From assembly GCF_000967915.1 (NCBI RefSeq), contig NC_022549.1, forward strand, positions 1,228,366 to 1,292,365: DNA of 64,000 nucleotides. The letters run 5' to 3'. Positions 1 through 8,602 of this stretch are shown here, piece after piece; the first letter of the stretch is position 1, and each line of letters starts with the position of its first letter. The DNA comes from Paracholeplasma brassicae. Its GTDB lineage: Bacteria > Bacillota_I > Bacilli_A > Acholeplasmatales > UBA5453. The notes under the pieces were generated by a model. That model was not told the DNA's origin, did not search any database, and saw only the letters and a program-made list of their open reading frames with translations. The position numbers and the translations under genes are program-made.

Positions 1-155
1 TATTGTTCGTTATAGGTTATTTGAACTTCAAATGCCCTTTCTAGTGACTGATTATCAATACGCTCATCTAAGATTTGATAGGTAGATTCTAGTTTTAGAC
101 TTGTCATAAATTTCTTAAAGGTGTCTAATGAGAGTTCATTGATCACTAAATTCAT
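1..155 (-). CDS. Partial hypothetical protein, N-terminal 51 residues
   Basis: The 5' part of a gene that runs off the left edge of the window. It starts with ATG at 155-153 after an AGGAGA ribosome binding site, and reads MNLVINELSLDTFKKF onward without a stop to base 1. The start lies 20 bases inside the end of the upstream 790-residue frame, so it belongs to the same minus-strand operon and is probably translationally coupled to it. I do not recognise the family from these 51 residues. They are hydrophilic with no signal peptide, unlike the membrane-rich proteins encoded upstream. Confidence 0.7.
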   Translation of the reverse strand, partial: MNLVINELSLDTFKKFMTSLKLESTYQILDERIDNQSLERAFEVQITYNEQ

Positions 156-2508
156 TATTCTTTCTCCTTTCTAATAAATGTTCATCCACCAGATCAAGTG
201 TTACAATATACACTCTTTTTTCAAATGGATGACGATAAATTTTTACTGTTAATTCGATTGCTTTATTTGTTTGTCTTATCAAGCCAGTTTCAGATAAGAC
301 CTGTTGATTAAGTGATGTTATCATCACCATTTTAAATAGGCCACAGCTTAATGGTTTTTTAATGATATAATGGGGCTGTTTTTTAATTTCTATTTTCTTA
401 AGTGGCCGATTCTTATTAATTAATCGTTTTACTAGAACGTCCTTTTGATTCTCGTAATAGTTGTGCACATATTCATTATTTAACACCCGTATTAAAAACG
501 ATTGATTCAGTGAGTTTAGCTTTACTAACAAATAGGCTTGTTTATGGTTTGACACAAACAAATCTTCTTTTTTATTTACTTCAAGTCCTTTATTGTAATA
601 GCTCAAGCTTTCAGATAAACACCAACTATTTGTTATTTCCTTAGGAAAGTCCACACCAGATTCCATGAATTCGATTTGTTTCTTTAAAAGTTTTTTAAAC
701 TTTAGAGTTTCGATCTTGCTTGGCTGTATAATGATTCTTTGTGTAATCACGACCTCTGTGTTTTTGATGGCATAAGTCACGTCATAAGTGCCATATAAAC
801 ACTTTTTGATTTTACCTGAATTCGTGATAACTTGATTAGTAGTGAATTTTAAAGAAAGTATATCACTTAAGTATTGTCGTAAATTAGCACCTTTGCGCAA
901 ATAGATCTCGCGCTGATTTTTTAGTTTTTCTATTCGATTCTTATTGATAACAAATACGCTTACACGTTCGCTTACTTTGTGTTGTTCTTTCTTAATCGTG
1001 ATAAGGACATCCGTTTTGTTACGGTAGGGGCGAATATAGAATTTTCCTTGTTCAATCCAATCACCTTTTTTAGTTGGTTCATAATACGTTTCATAGTTAC
1101 CACTAGGCAAGTCAAAGCCGTCTAGTTTCTGTTTTTGTATTTCTCGCTTGATTTCCTCTTTTTCATAAAGCAAAAGAGCATTTGTACTTTGTGTGTGATT
1201 CAATTCATATCGTTTCATTTGTCCTTGATAAGAAATTCGAATATGAATTGTGGCTGCTTCTTTATCAAAAACATAGGTATTGGTGTGGTTAATTTCATAA
1301 GCGCTTGAGAGAATCTCAATTGTCACCGGTGCATTTTGAAACGTAAACGAACGTATGTATGCAACCTCTTTTAACTCATTATTAATAATCAGGTGTTCAA
1401 ATAAGAAATTAGATTTCGCATCTAGTGGCAACCTAATTCGCCTGACAATGAGATATAAATATCCAAATAAACTTAAAGGCATTAACCCTATAAAAAAGAC
1501 AGGCAAAAAAATGACACTAAGTATTCTAAAGACAAACGATTCAATCATTAATCGCTCATATGCATAACCATTTTTAAAAAGCGCGTCGATTTCTATTTCT
1601 TTGATGACTGATCTCAAACTTTGATAGAAAAGTTGACTTGGTAGATAGCTGTGTTTATACTTAATCAGCTCATAGACATTTGATACACCAATACCTGCAA
1701 TCGATTGACAAGCTATATATAAGATCCTAACGATTGATTTAATGCCATATAGCAAACATAAGGCTAAGAATATCAGTAATAACACTGGTGAAAACAAGAT
1801 GATCATTGTGTAATTAAAATAGTCATTCGAATAGTCGTATATGAAATTTTTAACTGCACTAAATAAACGTCTAAATTGATAACCGATTGGCTCAAAAATA
1901 TGAAGAATAAATACAATAAAGTCAGACAAGTAGGCTAAGCTTAATTCAAGAACCTTCAATAATTTATTCAATAATATACTAAGTCCTTGAAAGACTAACT
2001 TAAATATAAACACATATAAGAAGGCTTTAAACAGCCAAATTATCCCGAAGAGGGTTTTCTTTACCCATAAGAATAAACCGCTTGGAAGCTTTAAGACAAA
2101 TACATACATCTTAACCCACACTTCAAAAAGTGACTGTATCATTCGTAGTATGTGACGATAACACCACCTAAGTAATCTTGCAATACCACCATAAACCCAT
2201 GTAACAAATTTAAAACACCTACCTAAAACGACTTTTATGACGCTAAAAAGCTTAATGGCGATAAACGATAGCACCTCATAGATTTTTTTTATTACCAAAT
2301 AGATCCCTCTGTATATTGTTTTTATCATTGGACTTAGTTTCTTATAGAGATACCAAATGCTTTTCTTGATGATTACCTGATAGATAAAAACAATGCCATT
2401 TTTTACTGGTTTAAAAATGTATTCTATTAATTTTTTATACCCATAGTTTAACCATTTAAAGACAGACTTAACAACAAAAACCAACATCGTTCTTAATGGT
2501 TTAATCAA
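136..2508 (-). CDS. Large membrane-associated protein with 11-residue periodic basic/aromatic N-terminus, unknown function
   Basis: This 790-residue frame opens with a TTG codon that overlaps the TGA of the upstream 77-residue frame. Residues 1-230 are almost entirely hydrophobic, aromatic and basic, with Lys or Arg recurring about every 11 residues (for example K3, K14, K25, K36 and again K63, K74). Clear membrane segments follow at about 235-265 and 325-355. Residues 370-790 are hydrophilic and beta-rich, with no motif I can name. No ribosome binding site precedes the TTG. One extra T in the run of six T at the junction would fuse this frame to the 77-residue one, so the true protein may be about 868 residues. 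A lipid-surface or membrane-lining role would be pure inference. The family is not recognised. Confidence 0.75.
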   Translation of the reverse strand: MIKPLRTMLVFVVKSVFKWLNYGYKKLIEYIFKPVKNGIVFIYQVIIKKSIWYLYKKLSPMIKTIYRGIYLVIKKIYEVLSFIAIKLFSVIKVVLGRCFKFVTWVYGGIARLLRWCYRHILRMIQSLFEVWVKMYVFVLKLPSGLFLWVKKTLFGIIWLFKAFLYVFIFKLVFQGLSILLNKLLKVLELSLAYLSDFIVFILHIFEPIGYQFRRLFSAVKNFIYDYSNDYFNYTMIILFSPVLLLIFLALCLLYGIKSIVRILYIACQSIAGIGVSNVYELIKYKHSYLPSQLFYQSLRSVIKEIEIDALFKNGYAYERLMIESFVFRILSVIFLPVFFIGLMPLSLFGYLYLIVRRIRLPLDAKSNFLFEHLIINNELKEVAYIRSFTFQNAPVTIEILSSAYEINHTNTYVFDKEAATIHIRISYQGQMKRYELNHTQSTNALLLYEKEEIKREIQKQKLDGFDLPSGNYETYYEPTKKGDWIEQGKFYIRPYRNKTDVLITIKKEQHKVSERVSVFVINKNRIEKLKNQREIYLRKGANLRQYLSDILSLKFTTNQVITNSGKIKKCLYGTYDVTYAIKNTEVVITQRIIIQPSKIETLKFKKLLKKQIEFMESGVDFPKEITNSWCLSESLSYYNKGLEVNKKEDLFVSNHKQAYLLVKLNSLNQSFLIRVLNNEYVHNYYENQKDVLVKRLINKNRPLKKIEIKKQPHYIIKKPLSCGLFKMVMITSLNQQVLSETGLIRQTNKAIELTVKIYRHPFEKRVYIVTLDLVDEHLLERRKNNEFSDQ

Positions 2509-2738
2509 AAAACATCTATTTTTAAAATCACAAAACGCCCGCCCTTGAGTAATTGCTTAGAAAGATACACGATTAACGATCCAAGTGGGGCAATGAAAAA
2601 ACGATGAAATTGCCTATATAAAATAACAAGAATTGAGCTGAACCATTTCAAAATAAACCAGATAATCAAATATATCGGTTTAATTAACCGAGCAAATGTA
2701 GTTAGAATCCCTTTAAGCAAATACGTTAACCCATTCAT
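2505..2738 (-). CDS. 77-residue hydrophobic protein, probable N-terminal part of the 790-residue protein
   Basis: The frame starts with ATG at 2738, seven bases after GAGG, and is the first gene of the operon. Its composition is the same as the start of the next frame: hydrophobic and aromatic, with basic residues exactly 11 apart (K9, K20, K31, R42). It contains the motif LIKP, which recurs as IKP and FKP in the 790-residue frame. It ends at TGA directly after a T6 run, overlapping the next frame by four bases. It is either a separate small protein coupled by UUGA, or the N-terminus of one protein joined by a -1 slip or separated by a one-base deletion or sequencing error. Confidence 0.6.
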   Translation of the reverse strand: MNGLTYLLKGILTTFARLIKPIYLIIWFILKWFSSILVILYRQFHRFFIAPLGSLIVYLSKQLLKGGRFVILKIDVF

Positions 2739-2780
2739 TAATAGTCCTCATTTCAAGTGTATTTTAATTAATTTTACTCT

Positions 2781-2789
2781 ATTATATCA
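2781..2789 (-). promoter_or_regulatory. Extended -10 promoter of the membrane-protein operon
   Basis: On the minus strand the sequence reads TGATATAAT, a consensus -10 hexamer with the TG extension, 43 bases before the ATG at 2738. No convincing -35 hexamer sits 17 bases upstream. Confidence 0.45.
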
Positions 2790-2882
2790 TAAAATTAACA
2801 AAACCATTTATGTCATTATTCTCCCTAAAAAGAATTAGATAAGTAAACCTACTTTAAAACAATGGATTTGGTCTGCGTGTTG

Positions 2883-2891
2883 TGATACAAT
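2883..2891 (+). promoter_or_regulatory. Extended -10 promoter of the GNAT gene
   Basis: TGATACAAT lies 38 bases before the ATG at 2930. It overlaps the GTG at 2882 that would otherwise extend the reading frame, which argues against that earlier start. Confidence 0.45.
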
Positions 2892-2929
2892 CTTCCTTAG
2901 AATCTCTTAGAATCGAGGAAATCACACAC

Positions 2930-3433
2930 ATGCTTAAACTAGTCAAACTTGAGGATACACACGAAACATTACTAAATGAGATGATGGACGAATGGACTTT
3001 AACTGGGGAAAAAATCATTCCTTATGTCATTCGTAAAAATGATTATCATCAATTTAAATTTTATAAGGAAAACTTAGATGCCCGTGACACTTACTACGTC
3101 TTAACTACAACGTTATTCTTACTTGATGAAAGTAGCAATTGTTTTATTGGATCAGCTAACATCAGACACGAACTAAACGAAGCACTTCTTCATAACGTCG
3201 GTCACATCGGTCTTGGTATTCGTCCATCAAAACGTGGTAACGGTTATGGCGCTAAGCTACTAGAACTTGCATTATCTGAGGCGAAAAAAATTGGCATTTC
3301 ACGTGTTTTACTTGTCTGTGACAAAGAAAACACTGCTTCTTCTTCTACCATTAAGAAAAATGGCGGTATATTAGAGGATGTTAGAGAAGATAGAGATACA
3401 CTTGTCGAACGTTACTGGATTGATATAAAGTAA
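2930..3433 (+). CDS. GNAT family N-acetyltransferase
   Basis: This 167-residue protein probably transfers an acetyl group from acetyl-CoA to an unknown small-molecule or protein amine in the cytosol. The acetyl-CoA binding loop is visible as RPSKRGNGYG, followed by the ELALSEAKK helix and a VCDKEN strand-turn typical of GNAT motif B. The start is ATG 2930, nine bases after GAGGAA; an upstream GTG in frame overlaps the promoter. A paralogue with the same RGNG and VCDK elements lies at 57255-57785. It is monocistronic and ends at a shared terminator facing the vWA lipoprotein gene. The substrate cannot be read from the sequence. Confidence 0.88.
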   Translation: MLKLVKLEDTHETLLNEMMDEWTLTGEKIIPYVIRKNDYHQFKFYKENLDARDTYYVLTTTLFLLDESSNCFIGSANIRHELNEALLHNVGHIGLGIRPSKRGNGYGAKLLELALSEAKKIGISRVLLVCDKENTASSSTIKKNGGILEDVREDRDTLVERYWIDIK

Positions 3434-3462
3434 GCATGTTTATAAGACTCTTTACAAAGAGA

Positions 3463-3494
3463 AAAAAGTCGATTTATTCGACTTTTTCCTTTTT
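3463..3494. terminator. Bidirectional intrinsic terminator
   Basis: A 10-bp stem AAAAAGTCGA/TCGACTTTTT with a 5-base loop, flanked by A and T runs, lies between the convergent GNAT and vWA genes. Confidence 0.85.
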
Positions 3495-3517
3495 AGGGGG
3501 ATATGTTCAGAGGTTCA

Positions 3518-5053
3518 TTAATCTCTAAGACTGAGTCTTTTTGCTTGTTGAACCAGTTCGATAAATTCTTTTTGATAACCAAATGGGTCACTTGATAGCG
3601 CATTTTCTGCGCGAGCAATGACCGCATCGTAACTTGCAGTACCTTTGTAGGCGGAATTTCTTAAAAGCAATCCAAACTCAACCACACTGGTTGCAAATAA
3701 GAAATCTTTTGTGTTGTTTGACTTTTGATCTTCTGAAGTCACGATCGACTCAATTTTTAATGATACATCACTATCTTTGTGTTTGTATCTAAGTGAAATG
3801 GTAGAAATTTCATGTTCATAGTTGGTTCCATCGTATTTCAACTCTAAAGTTTCATCAAATGATTTTTCTGTGATGTTTGTTTGACTTGAGATTGGGACTA
3901 ATTCATAAAATGCCACAACCACATGCCCAGATCCAAGATCGCCTGCGTCTTTGTCATCATCATTAAAATCCTCATTGTTTAATCGTCTGTTTTCATACCC
4001 GATCAATCGATATCCTTTGATTAAGCTTGGGTTAAATTCAATTTGGATTTTGACGTCTTTTGCGACAGTGTTCATCGTGGCACCTAGTTCATAAACCAAT
4101 ACTTTTTCAGCTTCTTTGATGGTATCAATATAATAGTAAACCCCGTTGCCATTTTGTGCAATTGATTCCATCATATCGTCACGATAATTGCCTGTTCCAA
4201 AGCCTAAAACACTTAAGAATACACCTGAGTCTTTTTCTTTACTAACCAGTTCTTTCAACTCATCTGGATTTGAAATTCCAACGTTAAAATCACCATCAGA
4301 GGCGATGATAATACGATTATTACCACCTACTATGAACTGTCTTTTAGCAACTTTATAGGCCAGTTCTATGCCTTGTCCACCAGCGGTTGAACCACCAGCT
4401 TCTAAACGATCAATGGCGTTATTGATTGCTGAAACGTCACTAATATCGCCACCTTCTAAAACAACACCAGCACTACCGGCGTAAACAACGATCGATAGTT
4501 TATCTTTATCACGAAGATTTTCCACCAATGTCTTTAAGGCTTCTTTTAATAGAGGTAGCTTATCGTAGCTTGACATACTACCTGAGACATCAATCAAGAA
4601 CACCAAATTCATAGCAACAGTTTGATTAAATGTCAACGGTGTTGTTTTTAAACCCACCATAAGGAGTTGATGATCCTTGTTCCATGGCGCTTCACCGATT
4701 TCTTTATATATCCTTAGGTCTTCATCATCACTAGGTCCCTCAAATTCATAAGAGAAATAATTGATCATTTCTTCAATTCGTACCGCATTCTTTGAAGGTA
4801 GAACCCCTTCGTTAAGTAACCTTCTAATATTAGAATAAGATGCTGTATCGACGTCGGTTGAAAAAGTTGAAACAGGCATATCACTCGTTCTAATGTAATC
4901 ATTCTCGATAATTTCATCGTAGGTTTCAGACTCAATGTACTCCCCACGGTCTTTTGGGCCATAATCCATAAATCCATTTTGATAGCCACTACAGCCACTT
5001 AACAACATCAAACTTAGTAAGGCTAGACATAACATGATTTGTTTTTTCATCAT
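3518..5053 (-). CDS. von Willebrand factor A domain lipoprotein (YfbK-like)
   Basis: A surface lipoprotein of about 511 residues. It carries a signal peptide ending in the lipobox LLSGC (Cys21), the family N-terminal motif DVDTASYSNIRR, and a vWA domain with the metal-ion-dependent adhesion site DVSGS (D155, S157, S159). The C-terminal region matches DUF3520-type vWA proteins of the YfbK family. It is anchored outside the membrane and probably binds a protein ligand through a divalent metal; the ligand is unknown. The start is one of two adjacent ATGs (5053 or 5050) after AGGAGG. It is divergent from a two-component system, and the shared intergenic region contains tandem 11-bp repeats, suggesting control by that regulator. 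Confidence 0.88.
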   Translation of the reverse strand: MMKKQIMLCLALLSLMLLSGCSGYQNGFMDYGPKDRGEYIESETYDEIIENDYIRTSDMPVSTFSTDVDTASYSNIRRLLNEGVLPSKNAVRIEEMINYFSYEFEGPSDDEDLRIYKEIGEAPWNKDHQLLMVGLKTTPLTFNQTVAMNLVFLIDVSGSMSSYDKLPLLKEALKTLVENLRDKDKLSIVVYAGSAGVVLEGGDISDVSAINNAIDRLEAGGSTAGGQGIELAYKVAKRQFIVGGNNRIIIASDGDFNVGISNPDELKELVSKEKDSGVFLSVLGFGTGNYRDDMMESIAQNGNGVYYYIDTIKEAEKVLVYELGATMNTVAKDVKIQIEFNPSLIKGYRLIGYENRRLNNEDFNDDDKDAGDLGSGHVVVAFYELVPISSQTNITEKSFDETLELKYDGTNYEHEISTISLRYKHKDSDVSLKIESIVTSEDQKSNNTKDFLFATSVVEFGLLLRNSAYKGTASYDAVIARAENALSSDPFGYQKEFIELVQQAKRLSLRD

Positions 5054-5092
5054 TAATTCCTCCTTGTTTCTATGTCTCAAGTTTAACCTTAA

Positions 5093-5136
5093 GTTGTGTC
5101 AAACCAATGGTAAACTTATGACAAAGTTGTGACAAA
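5093..5136. promoter_or_regulatory. Tandem 11-bp direct repeats, likely OmpR/PhoB-type regulator binding site
   Basis: Four consecutive 11-bp units fill this stretch: GTTGTGTCAAA, CCAATGGTAAA (degenerate), CTTATGACAAA and GTTGTGACAAA. An 11-bp period on one face of the helix is the usual arrangement for winged-helix OmpR/PhoB family regulators. The site lies between the vWA gene and the divergent response regulator gene, so it could control either or both. Confidence 0.5.
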
Positions 5137-5199
5137 TCAAATTGATTATTAATTTAAGAACCTTTTGTGTTATCATTGAACTAGGAAAGAAGGGATTCT

Positions 5200-5865
5200 A
5201 TGCGCATACTTATCATTGAGGATGAAGTTCACTTAAACGACCTGTTACATGATTATTTAAAAGAAGCCTACCCATCTTCTGTCATCACTCAGCTGTTTGA
5301 TGGCTTTATCGCCCTAAAAACAATCACTACGGAGACTTACGATTTAGTCTTACTTGATGTGATGCTTCCACACATCAATGGGTTCGATTTATTAAAGAAA
5401 ATCAAAGAAACCAAGGACGTCCCAGTCTTGATGCTATCTTCATTAACCGATGAAGAATCACAGCTCAAGGGATTTGAATACAAAGCCGATGACTATATCA
5501 CAAAACCATACAGCCCAAAGATTGTTCTTAAAAAAATAGAGGCTATCTTGTCTCGGTACGATAAAGAACCAATTCACACACAGGTTTACGGTATACTAAG
5601 TTATCATTTCGAGCGATATGAGCTCTTTGTCAACCAAGAAAAGATTGCTTTAAATAAAAAGGAATGGGAACTCATGCAGTTATTTCTTACTAACATCGGC
5701 AGAGTATTCTCAAGAGATGACTTATTAAACTTAATTTGGGGCTATGACTACTATGGTTTTGATCGAACCGTTGATACACACATCAAACGTTTAAGACAAA
5801 AATTAGGTCCTGCGAGTAGTTACATCAAAACCATATATAAAACAGGTTATCAATTCGAAAAATAA
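5200..5865 (+). CDS. OmpR/PhoB family response regulator
   Basis: A 221-residue DNA-binding response regulator. The receiver domain (about 1-115) has the acidic pair E7/D8, phospho-acceptor D53 in LLDVMLP, and the conserved Lys in DYITKPY. The C-terminal winged helix (about 130-220) includes the RTVDTHIKRLRQKLG recognition region. It is followed after 20 bases by its histidine kinase, and then a lipoprotein, all on the same strand. The start ATG has an AAGGGA site upstream. The likely targets include the tandem repeats just upstream and the divergent vWA lipoprotein gene, which is inference from position. The signal sensed is unknown. Confidence 0.92.
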   Translation: MRILIIEDEVHLNDLLHDYLKEAYPSSVITQLFDGFIALKTITTETYDLVLLDVMLPHINGFDLLKKIKETKDVPVLMLSSLTDEESQLKGFEYKADDYITKPYSPKIVLKKIEAILSRYDKEPIHTQVYGILSYHFERYELFVNQEKIALNKKEWELMQLFLTNIGRVFSRDDLLNLIWGYDYYGFDRTVDTHIKRLRQKLGPASSYIKTIYKTGYQFEK

Positions 5866-5885
5866 CATCAGAAAGGGGTCTTACA

Positions 5886-7316
5886 ATGAAAATAAGCTTA
5901 TTCATCAAAACATTTTTATTGTTACTCCTTTCTTTTTCTCTTGTTTTCATCGTGAGTAACTATGTATCAAGACAACGGTTTTTACCCCTATACATTGAAG
6001 AAAACATTAATAATGTCAAAACATCGATTTTAAGTAACACCGATAAAATTAAATCAGGTACTTCATTATCTGACACGTCATTAATGAATCTCTCAAGCGA
6101 AACAAGTTTCATCTTGTACACCAATAACGGCATCAAGGAAAGCGTTGGTTCTATCACACTTGATGAGTCATCTGTGCTTTTATTCGTTATTGACCTTTAC
6201 GACCAATCAAACGCCAAAAAAGAAGGTAATTTGCTCTACCACACAACATTAGTAGACGACATTTACCACATCAACTACATTTATCAATTTGAACTGGGTA
6301 CTTATCTAATTATTCAAACACGTATTCAATCACTAAGAAACATCGACACTGTTTTGAATCAAATCAATGTTACTGAAGGCCTGTTCTTCTTTATTATGAT
6401 TGCGATATTATCCTTAATCATTTCATACGGTATAACAAAACCAATAAAGAAGATTACTACCTACGCAACCGAACTTTCAAAACTTAATTTTCAAAGTAAA
6501 TTAAAACTCAAACGTAAAGATGAATTTCAAACATTGATTACCGCTTTAAATGAAATGACTCATAATTTAAAAGTGTCTTATCAATCCCTAGATGAGGCAA
6601 ATCAAAAACTAGAAAAAGATATTATTTTTGAAAAGAGACAAGAAGAGAAGAAAAAAGCACTCATTCACATGATTAATCATGAACTAAGAACACCGCTATC
6701 GGTGATGAAGGGCATGATTGAAGGTATGATTGATGGCGTCGGTAGGTACAAAGATAAAGATAAGTACCTAAACGAGTTATTAAATCAAATCGATGCCATT
6801 GAATCATTGACAAGAGACTTAACCTACTCACTCAAATTAGAAGATAAAATTAAACCAAACGATATTTGCGACACGAAATTAGCCATTGATCAGCTCGATT
6901 CTCTTTTTGAACTCGCTAAGCAAAAAGGTGTTAAAATAACTTCAAGATTCAAACAAACCGTACTTGAAATGAATGAAGAACTCTTTGTATTACTATTAAA
7001 GAATTTACTCAAGAATGCCATTGTTTACACAAAAAATAACGAAGTTGTTTTATTGGGTGAACTCAGTGGGCCATACTTCAGTTTAACGATAAGAAACCAA
7101 GGTCATTTAAATGAAGATGAATTAAAAGATTTATTCTTGCCTTTTTATCGTGGAAATAATGAAAAAGACAATGAAAAAGGCACCGGTTTAGGGCTTTCCA
7201 TTGTCAAACAAATATGTGAACTCTATGATTTGAATCTAGCGCTCTTCAACGATGGCAGTGACGTGGTTGCTAGAGTAGACATTCCAAGAAAGATGATTGA
7301 AATGTCATCACTTTGA
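5886..7316 (+). CDS. Membrane sensor histidine kinase
   Basis: A 476-residue kinase, partner of the preceding response regulator. It has two membrane segments (about 7-25 and 166-183) bracketing an extracytoplasmic sensor of about 140 residues. A HAMP linker follows, then a dimerisation domain with the phospho-accepting H265 in NHELRTPLS. The C-terminal ATPase domain shows an N box (LLKNLLKNAI) and the G box GTGLGLSIV. The sensor region matches no named domain I recognise. The gene lies 20 bases after the regulator, with AGAAAGGGG as ribosome binding site, and is followed by a lipoprotein gene that may take part in signal perception. Confidence 0.92.
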   Translation: MKISLFIKTFLLLLLSFSLVFIVSNYVSRQRFLPLYIEENINNVKTSILSNTDKIKSGTSLSDTSLMNLSSETSFILYTNNGIKESVGSITLDESSVLLFVIDLYDQSNAKKEGNLLYHTTLVDDIYHINYIYQFELGTYLIIQTRIQSLRNIDTVLNQINVTEGLFFFIMIAILSLIISYGITKPIKKITTYATELSKLNFQSKLKLKRKDEFQTLITALNEMTHNLKVSYQSLDEANQKLEKDIIFEKRQEEKKKALIHMINHELRTPLSVMKGMIEGMIDGVGRYKDKDKYLNELLNQIDAIESLTRDLTYSLKLEDKIKPNDICDTKLAIDQLDSLFELAKQKGVKITSRFKQTVLEMNEELFVLLLKNLLKNAIVYTKNNEVVLLGELSGPYFSLTIRNQGHLNEDELKDLFLPFYRGNNEKDNEKGTGLGLSIVKQICELYDLNLALFNDGSDVVARVDIPRKMIEMSSL

Positions 7317-7358
7317 CATAACTAATTGATACGATTACCTTAAAGGAGGTGACCACAG

Positions 7359-8066
7359 ATGAAAAAACGATTGCTTGTATTACTAATACTTCTATTAGTC
7401 CTAACTGGTTGTGCTGGTTATCAACCAGCGGATGGACAGATTCAACCAAATCTCTACTTTAGTGAAACAAGCCTCACTTACACAGACACCCCTAGAAACG
7501 ATATTTTCTATCAAATCGGAAACATTGAAACAGATTTCTTTATACTTTATCAGGTTTATCGTGGTTACCCGCTTGAGCAATCTGCAAAAGACAACTATCA
7601 TTTATTATTAAGCTACTTGAAACTTTACCAATCGTTAAATGCTACCTCTTACACAGAAATCCTAAACTATACATCAAAAGAGCTAAATGATGCCTTAGAC
7701 TCAATAGATGTCACACCATCGATCACGGACGTGGTTGTATTTAATGAAATCAAAACGTTCGTACAAGAATTAAAATCTAACAAGTATAGCGGTGAAATAA
7801 GTAAAAACTTATACATTGAATTAAGACTTGGTAGAACATTGACACAAGATGAAATAGCAAGTCTAGAGGTTTTACAATACTACTACCAAAAATCCTATGA
7901 ATTCAATCAACAATTGCTATTTGAACAATCATTTGATTCGTTTTTTGAAACAATATCAACCCTTGATCAAAGTGTCGATGATAGTCTAAAAAATACTTTA
8001 ATGATCAGTTACGACCTGCTTCAAGTTTTTAATCAAACAAAAAGTCACGATAACCTACAACAATAA
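7359..8066 (+). CDS. Hypothetical lipoprotein, third gene of the two-component operon
   Basis: A 235-residue protein with a signal peptide and lipobox LVLTGC, so it is exported and lipid-anchored. The rest is hydrophilic, mostly helical and rich in Tyr, Gln and Asn, with no recognised domain. A strong AAAGGAGGTGA ribosome binding site precedes the ATG. Its position 42 bases after the histidine kinase suggests that it either modulates the kinase at the membrane surface or is part of the regulon. Its stop codon lies within the terminator structure that ends the operon. Confidence 0.8.
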   Translation: MKKRLLVLLILLLVLTGCAGYQPADGQIQPNLYFSETSLTYTDTPRNDIFYQIGNIETDFFILYQVYRGYPLEQSAKDNYHLLLSYLKLYQSLNATSYTEILNYTSKELNDALDSIDVTPSITDVVVFNEIKTFVQELKSNKYSGEISKNLYIELRLGRTLTQDEIASLEVLQYYYQKSYEFNQQLLFEQSFDSFFETISTLDQSVDDSLKNTLMISYDLLQVFNQTKSHDNLQQ

Positions 8067-8085
8067 GAGGGTTCGTGACTTTTTT
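8039..8085. terminator. Terminator of the two-component operon, probably bidirectional
   Basis: An 11-bp stem AAAAAGTCACG/CGTGACTTTTT, with an inner AACC/GGTT pairing, overlaps the stop codon of the lipoprotein gene and ends in T6. The A-rich left arm could also stop the convergent transcript. Confidence 0.75.
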
Positions 8086-8086
8086 A

Positions 8087-8602
8087 TTATTTATTTATAA
8101 GGTAGGCAAACAATCGGTTAATGTCCTTGCTTGATAAAAACGGATAAATATCATCCATCAGCTCTTCTTTCAAACGACCTTCAATGAATTTATCGACCAA
8201 ATGACTTAATGCTTCTTCGCTAACAAATGGTGCGATGCTTATTGGATTGATTGAGGTATTATGTTCAATTACTATCTTATCAAACAATCGATCACAATCT
8301 GTTTGATTCAAAAACGGTACCACTGACATTAAATCTTTTTCAATTGTCTCATCACCTTTAATGATTTCATCCACCAGTAAGGAAAGTTGTTCATCTTCTA
8401 AAAATGGCAGTAATCCAAGCATTCGCTTCATCTTTTTATTGGACTTGGGTTGTTTAGATTCAAGTGATTCAATAAATACTTCCTTTTCACCTTCATCTGT
8501 GAAGATTATAACCTCGTTGTTTAAGTAGCATTTTATGGCTTCTTCTTTGGTTAATTGAACAAACATTTCTTTATCTTCAATCATCATTCTTTTTACAATC
8601 AT
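8087..8602 (-). CDS. Four-repeat helical protein encoded with an XRE regulator
   Basis: A 171-residue cytosolic protein. After an N-terminal domain of about 55 residues come four units of about 29-30 residues, each beginning with a PF motif: LLPFLEDEQ, VVPFLNQTD, IAPFVSEEA and IYPFLSSKD, followed by a leucine-rich helix such as RLFDKIV. The start is ATG 8602, eight bases after AGGAG; upstream in-frame ATGs lie too near or before the ribosome binding site. It overlaps the end of the XRE gene by 26 bases, so the two are co-translated. Similar repeats occur in small Firmicute proteins encoded beside XRE regulators, but I cannot name the family. A protein-interaction or sensor role for the regulator is inferred. 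Confidence 0.75.
   Translation of the reverse strand: MIVKRMMIEDKEMFVQLTKEEAIKCYLNNEVIIFTDEGEKEVFIESLESKQPKSNKKMKRMLGLLPFLEDEQLSLLVDEIIKGDETIEKDLMSVVPFLNQTDCDRLFDKIVIEHNTSINPISIAPFVSEEALSHLVDKFIEGRLKEELMDDIYPFLSSKDINRLFAYLINK

Noticed and set aside
2882-2929. GTG start extending the GNAT protein by 16 residues
   Set aside because: The GTG overlaps the -10 hexamer and has no ribosome binding site, while ATG 2930 has GAGGAA nine bases upstream and matches the usual GNAT start.
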